Shown here: in pieces, positions 13,627-15,198 of the stretch
Numbering within the stretch: position 1 is the first letter of the stretch
Layout of the letters: each line of letters starts with the position of its first letter
From: an archaeon
Lineage (GTDB): Archaea; Asgardarchaeota; Hermodarchaeia; Hermodarchaeales; Hermodarchaeaceae
Reading direction: 5' to 3'
DNA length: 15,198 bases
Assembly: GCA_016550485.1 (NCBI GenBank)
Contig: JABXGV010000294.1
Span: 1 to 15,198 of the forward strand
Translations under genes and position numbers: made by a program
The notes under the pieces: generated by a model
Told to the model about the DNA's origin: nothing
Databases searched by the model: none
Seen by the model: only the letters and a program-made list of their open reading frames with translations

Positions 13627-14355
13627 ATGCCAGTCCCTCTTGAGGTTTCTCGCGGTACAGGTCCTTCTGCGTTACAAGAAGCACTTTCGGAAAATCATAT
13701 CGTCATCCTAGTGGATGTTCTCCGCGCGAGTAGCACAATAATTACAGCACTCGCAAACGGGGCTAGCTCTATCATACCTGTACCCACCGTGAGTGAGGCA
13801 CGCCGCATCGCCGCTACCCTTCCCAATGCACTCCTCGCAGGAGAGCGCGCTGCCAAACCACTTCCTGGCTTTGATTACGGTAATTCACCCCGCAACTTTC
13901 TATCTCCCAGCATACAAGGGCGTATCATAATACTCACCACCAGTAATTTCACACGGATACTAGGCACACCACCCGCTTCAGCGACAATCCTAGTCGGTGC
14001 CTTCCTCAATATAGAGGACGTTTCCCGGACAACACAACACCTCTACAGCCTTTCACCGCGCCCAATCACAGTCATCGCTGTTGGCAGTTTGAACAGACCC
14101 GCAGCCGAAGACGACATTGCCGCAGACCACATCACAAATCGCCTCACCCACCCCAGCGATCCACCTAGCTATGCATCTTCTGAAGACATTGCCCGTGAAC
14201 TCCTCGTCACACGCCATGCCAGCACCCTAATCAGTTTAGGATATGAAGAAGACATACAATTCTGTAGCAAAACCAACTCTTATTCTCTCACTCCAATCCT
14301 CCACCGAGGCGCCTTTATCCCCTACTCTGAAGGCAGCCACACATCCACCCTGTAA
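13627..14355 (+). CDS. comB: 2-phosphosulfolactate phosphatase (ComB family)
   Basis: ComB hydrolyses 2-phospho-3-sulfolactate to sulfolactate, the second step of coenzyme M synthesis from phosphoenolpyruvate and sulfite. Seen: IVILVDVLRASSTIITALANGA, then LLAGERAAKPLPGFDYGNSPRNF, ILTTSNFTRIL, and PAAEDDIAADHI, in family order. ATG at 13627 gives 242 residues, with the N-terminus aligned to the family; a GTG at 13546 would overlap the preceding gene by 53 bases. No strong ribosome binding site is visible. ComA, ComC and ComD/E are not in the window. The family is also present in non-methanogens, so coenzyme M production is possible but not shown. The gene is markedly C-rich on its coding strand compared with the superoperon genes. 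Confidence 0.88.
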   Translation: MPVPLEVSRGTGPSALQEALSENHIVILVDVLRASSTIITALANGASSIIPVPTVSEARRIAATLPNALLAGERAAKPLPGFDYGNSPRNFLSPSIQGRIIILTTSNFTRILGTPPASATILVGAFLNIEDVSRTTQHLYSLSPRPITVIAVGSLNRPAAEDDIAADHITNRLTHPSDPPSYASSEDIARELLVTRHASTLISLGYEEDIQFCSKTNSYSLTPILHRGAFIPYSEGSHTSTL

Positions 14356-14414
14356 ACATTGTGGTGCCTTCAGCTCAGCAGCCTTTTCGAGTGATATGGC
14401 GCTTAAGCCCCTAT

Positions 14415-15143
14415 CTATTCTCTTAGCCAGCAGGGAGCGCCTAACTCAGTAATGAAAACACAGGACAAGTCGAACTCGATTGCTAAACGATACAGGGCTA
14501 GGGCACACACCCTTGACGCCCCAGAAACATCCACCAAGATAGCATACTCTTGGATGAGCTGCTCCCCTAGGTTCACTACTAACCCATACATCTGGTCTAA
14601 CTCGTTGTTGTAGATAGACGAAGGGACCTCATGAAACTCTTGGTCTGGTGTCACTCCGCTTAGCCGGTGCCGCATCCTATCCTCAATAAAATAATGGTAT
14701 TTTACCGGGCGATAGGATGTTTCCGCGCGCAATCTCTTCGGGATGACAGTCAACACGCGGGGCTCATCACTTACTGCACCCAAGTAGGCCACGGGTGTCT
14801 CAATCTCAAGAAAACGCCGCACACTTTGAACAAAGCGAGGTATCAGCCGCGCAGCCTTTTCTTTCCCGTACCGGACTCGCTCAATCAACCCGTGATTCTC
14901 TAGGTGCTGCAGATTGAAGTACAGCATCGCATCTGAAACCTCATCAACGGGCTTCGAAACGCCACGAGCGATTGCCGACCGGAGCACAAGCCCTGTCTGG
15001 GCCCCGTCCAGCAGCTGGCGTAGTATTGTTTTACGCGCTCCTACGCCACCAACAACCCGCTTTACGAGACCTACAGACAAACCAGTCGACCACCAACAAC
15101 CTAAAACAGACTGATGTACTCTCCAGCATTTTTCCCTAAACAA
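14415..15143 (-). CDS. Winged-helix transcriptional regulator with CARF-like C-terminal domain
   Basis: A 242-residue two-domain protein. Seen: residues about 38-112 form a winged helix (ILRQLL, then DAMLYFNLQHLENHGLIERV, a recognition helix and wing like ArsR/MarR types). Residues about 117-235 look like a Rossmann-type domain: an opening strand VAYLGAVSDEPRVLTVIP, then PVKYHYFI, and the late motif ILVDVSGASRVCALALYRLA, which resembles the (D/N)xTGGT-helix region of CARF domains. The order (wHTH then CARF) is the reverse of Csa3. Inference: a DNA-binding sensor of a nucleotide signal. No CRISPR array or cas gene is in the window. TTG at 15143 has weak AGGT 7 bases upstream and a TATA-like box at the expected distance; TTG at 15080 is an alternative. 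It converges on comB with 59 bases between. Confidence 0.65.
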   Translation of the reverse strand: MFREKCWRVHQSVLGCWWSTGLSVGLVKRVVGGVGARKTILRQLLDGAQTGLVLRSAIARGVSKPVDEVSDAMLYFNLQHLENHGLIERVRYGKEKAARLIPRFVQSVRRFLEIETPVAYLGAVSDEPRVLTVIPKRLRAETSYRPVKYHYFIEDRMRHRLSGVTPDQEFHEVPSSIYNNELDQMYGLVVNLGEQLIQEYAILVDVSGASRVCALALYRLAIEFDLSCVFITELGAPCWLRE

Positions 15144-15167
15144 CGTACTAACCTGATAGACATGAGC

Positions 15168-15177
15168 ATATAAATTT
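15168..15177 (-). promoter_or_regulatory. TATA box of the wHTH-CARF-like gene
   Basis: On the minus strand AAATTTATAT lies about 26 bases upstream of 15146, just ahead of the TTG at 15143, predicting a nearly leaderless transcript. This supports TTG 15143 as the true start. Position and motif are the only evidence. Confidence 0.5.
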
Positions 15178-15198
15178 CCCGCCTAAACTCCCTCTAAC

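Noticed and set aside
1..15198. CRISPR array, tRNA, rRNA, insertion sequence or integration site.
   Set aside because: No regularly spaced repeats, cloverleaf-like segments, transposase motifs or long direct repeats were seen; gaps between genes are all under 120 bases.

Overview
The window is archaeal chromosome. It carries a 20S proteasome alpha subunit, the SBDS/aSdo1 protein, the exosome core (Rrp4, Rrp41, Rrp42), ribosomal protein eL43, an archaeal Brix/Imp4-like protein, prefoldin beta and two KEOPS subunits (Pcc1, Cgi121). Upstream regions carry archaeal TATA-like boxes rather than -35/-10 pairs, and TTG and GTG starts are common. I cannot place the lineage firmly. Mid-range base composition and a ComB homologue would fit several mesophilic or moderately thermophilic groups (an Asgard or Bathyarchaeia-type archaeon is a guess only).

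Layout. Bases 49-951 hold a divergent pair: a JAMM/MPN-family metalloprotease (minus strand) and a small four-helix membrane protein (plus strand), sharing a TATA-like element inside an inverted repeat. From 1069 to 10602 runs a tightly packed plus-strand array of 14 genes with gaps of about 40 bases or less and many overlaps. It begins with the classical archaeal proteasome-exosome superoperon (psmA, SBDS, rrp4, rrp41, rrp42, eL43, Brix, pcc1, prefoldin beta, DHH phosphoesterase). It continues into an ECF transporter energising module (two EcfA ATPases and EcfT) and ends with cgi121. Two minus-strand genes follow: a THUMP-domain protein (10606-11136) and a Sua5/YrdC threonylcarbamoyl-AMP synthase (11221-11865). 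From 11929 a second plus-strand cluster encodes a sugar-phosphate nucleotidyltransferase with a left-handed beta-helix tail, a CDP-alcohol phosphatidyltransferase and a ComB-type 2-phosphosulfolactate phosphatase. The window closes with a minus-strand winged-helix protein whose C-terminal half resembles a CARF ligand-sensing domain (14415-15143).

How the genes fit together. The large array joins protein turnover, RNA degradation, ribosome maturation, protein folding and tRNA modification. Three genes act in t6A synthesis (sua5 makes the threonylcarbamoyl-adenylate; pcc1 and cgi121 belong to the KEOPS transferase), and the THUMP protein probably also acts on tRNA. The second cluster is metabolic: activation of a sugar or polyol phosphate, a membrane CDP-alcohol condensation and a sulfolactate/coenzyme M step. 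No tRNA, rRNA, CRISPR array, insertion sequence or integrase was seen, and no intergenic stretch exceeds 300 bases.

The most notable items are the wHTH plus CARF-like protein with reversed domain order, the ECF module without a visible S component inside an informational superoperon, a perfect 14-base palindrome between the TATA box and the start of the THUMP gene, two mutually exclusive hairpins over the psmA Shine-Dalgarno, a perfect Shine-Dalgarno facing an ATA codon in ecfT, and a shortened JAMM motif.
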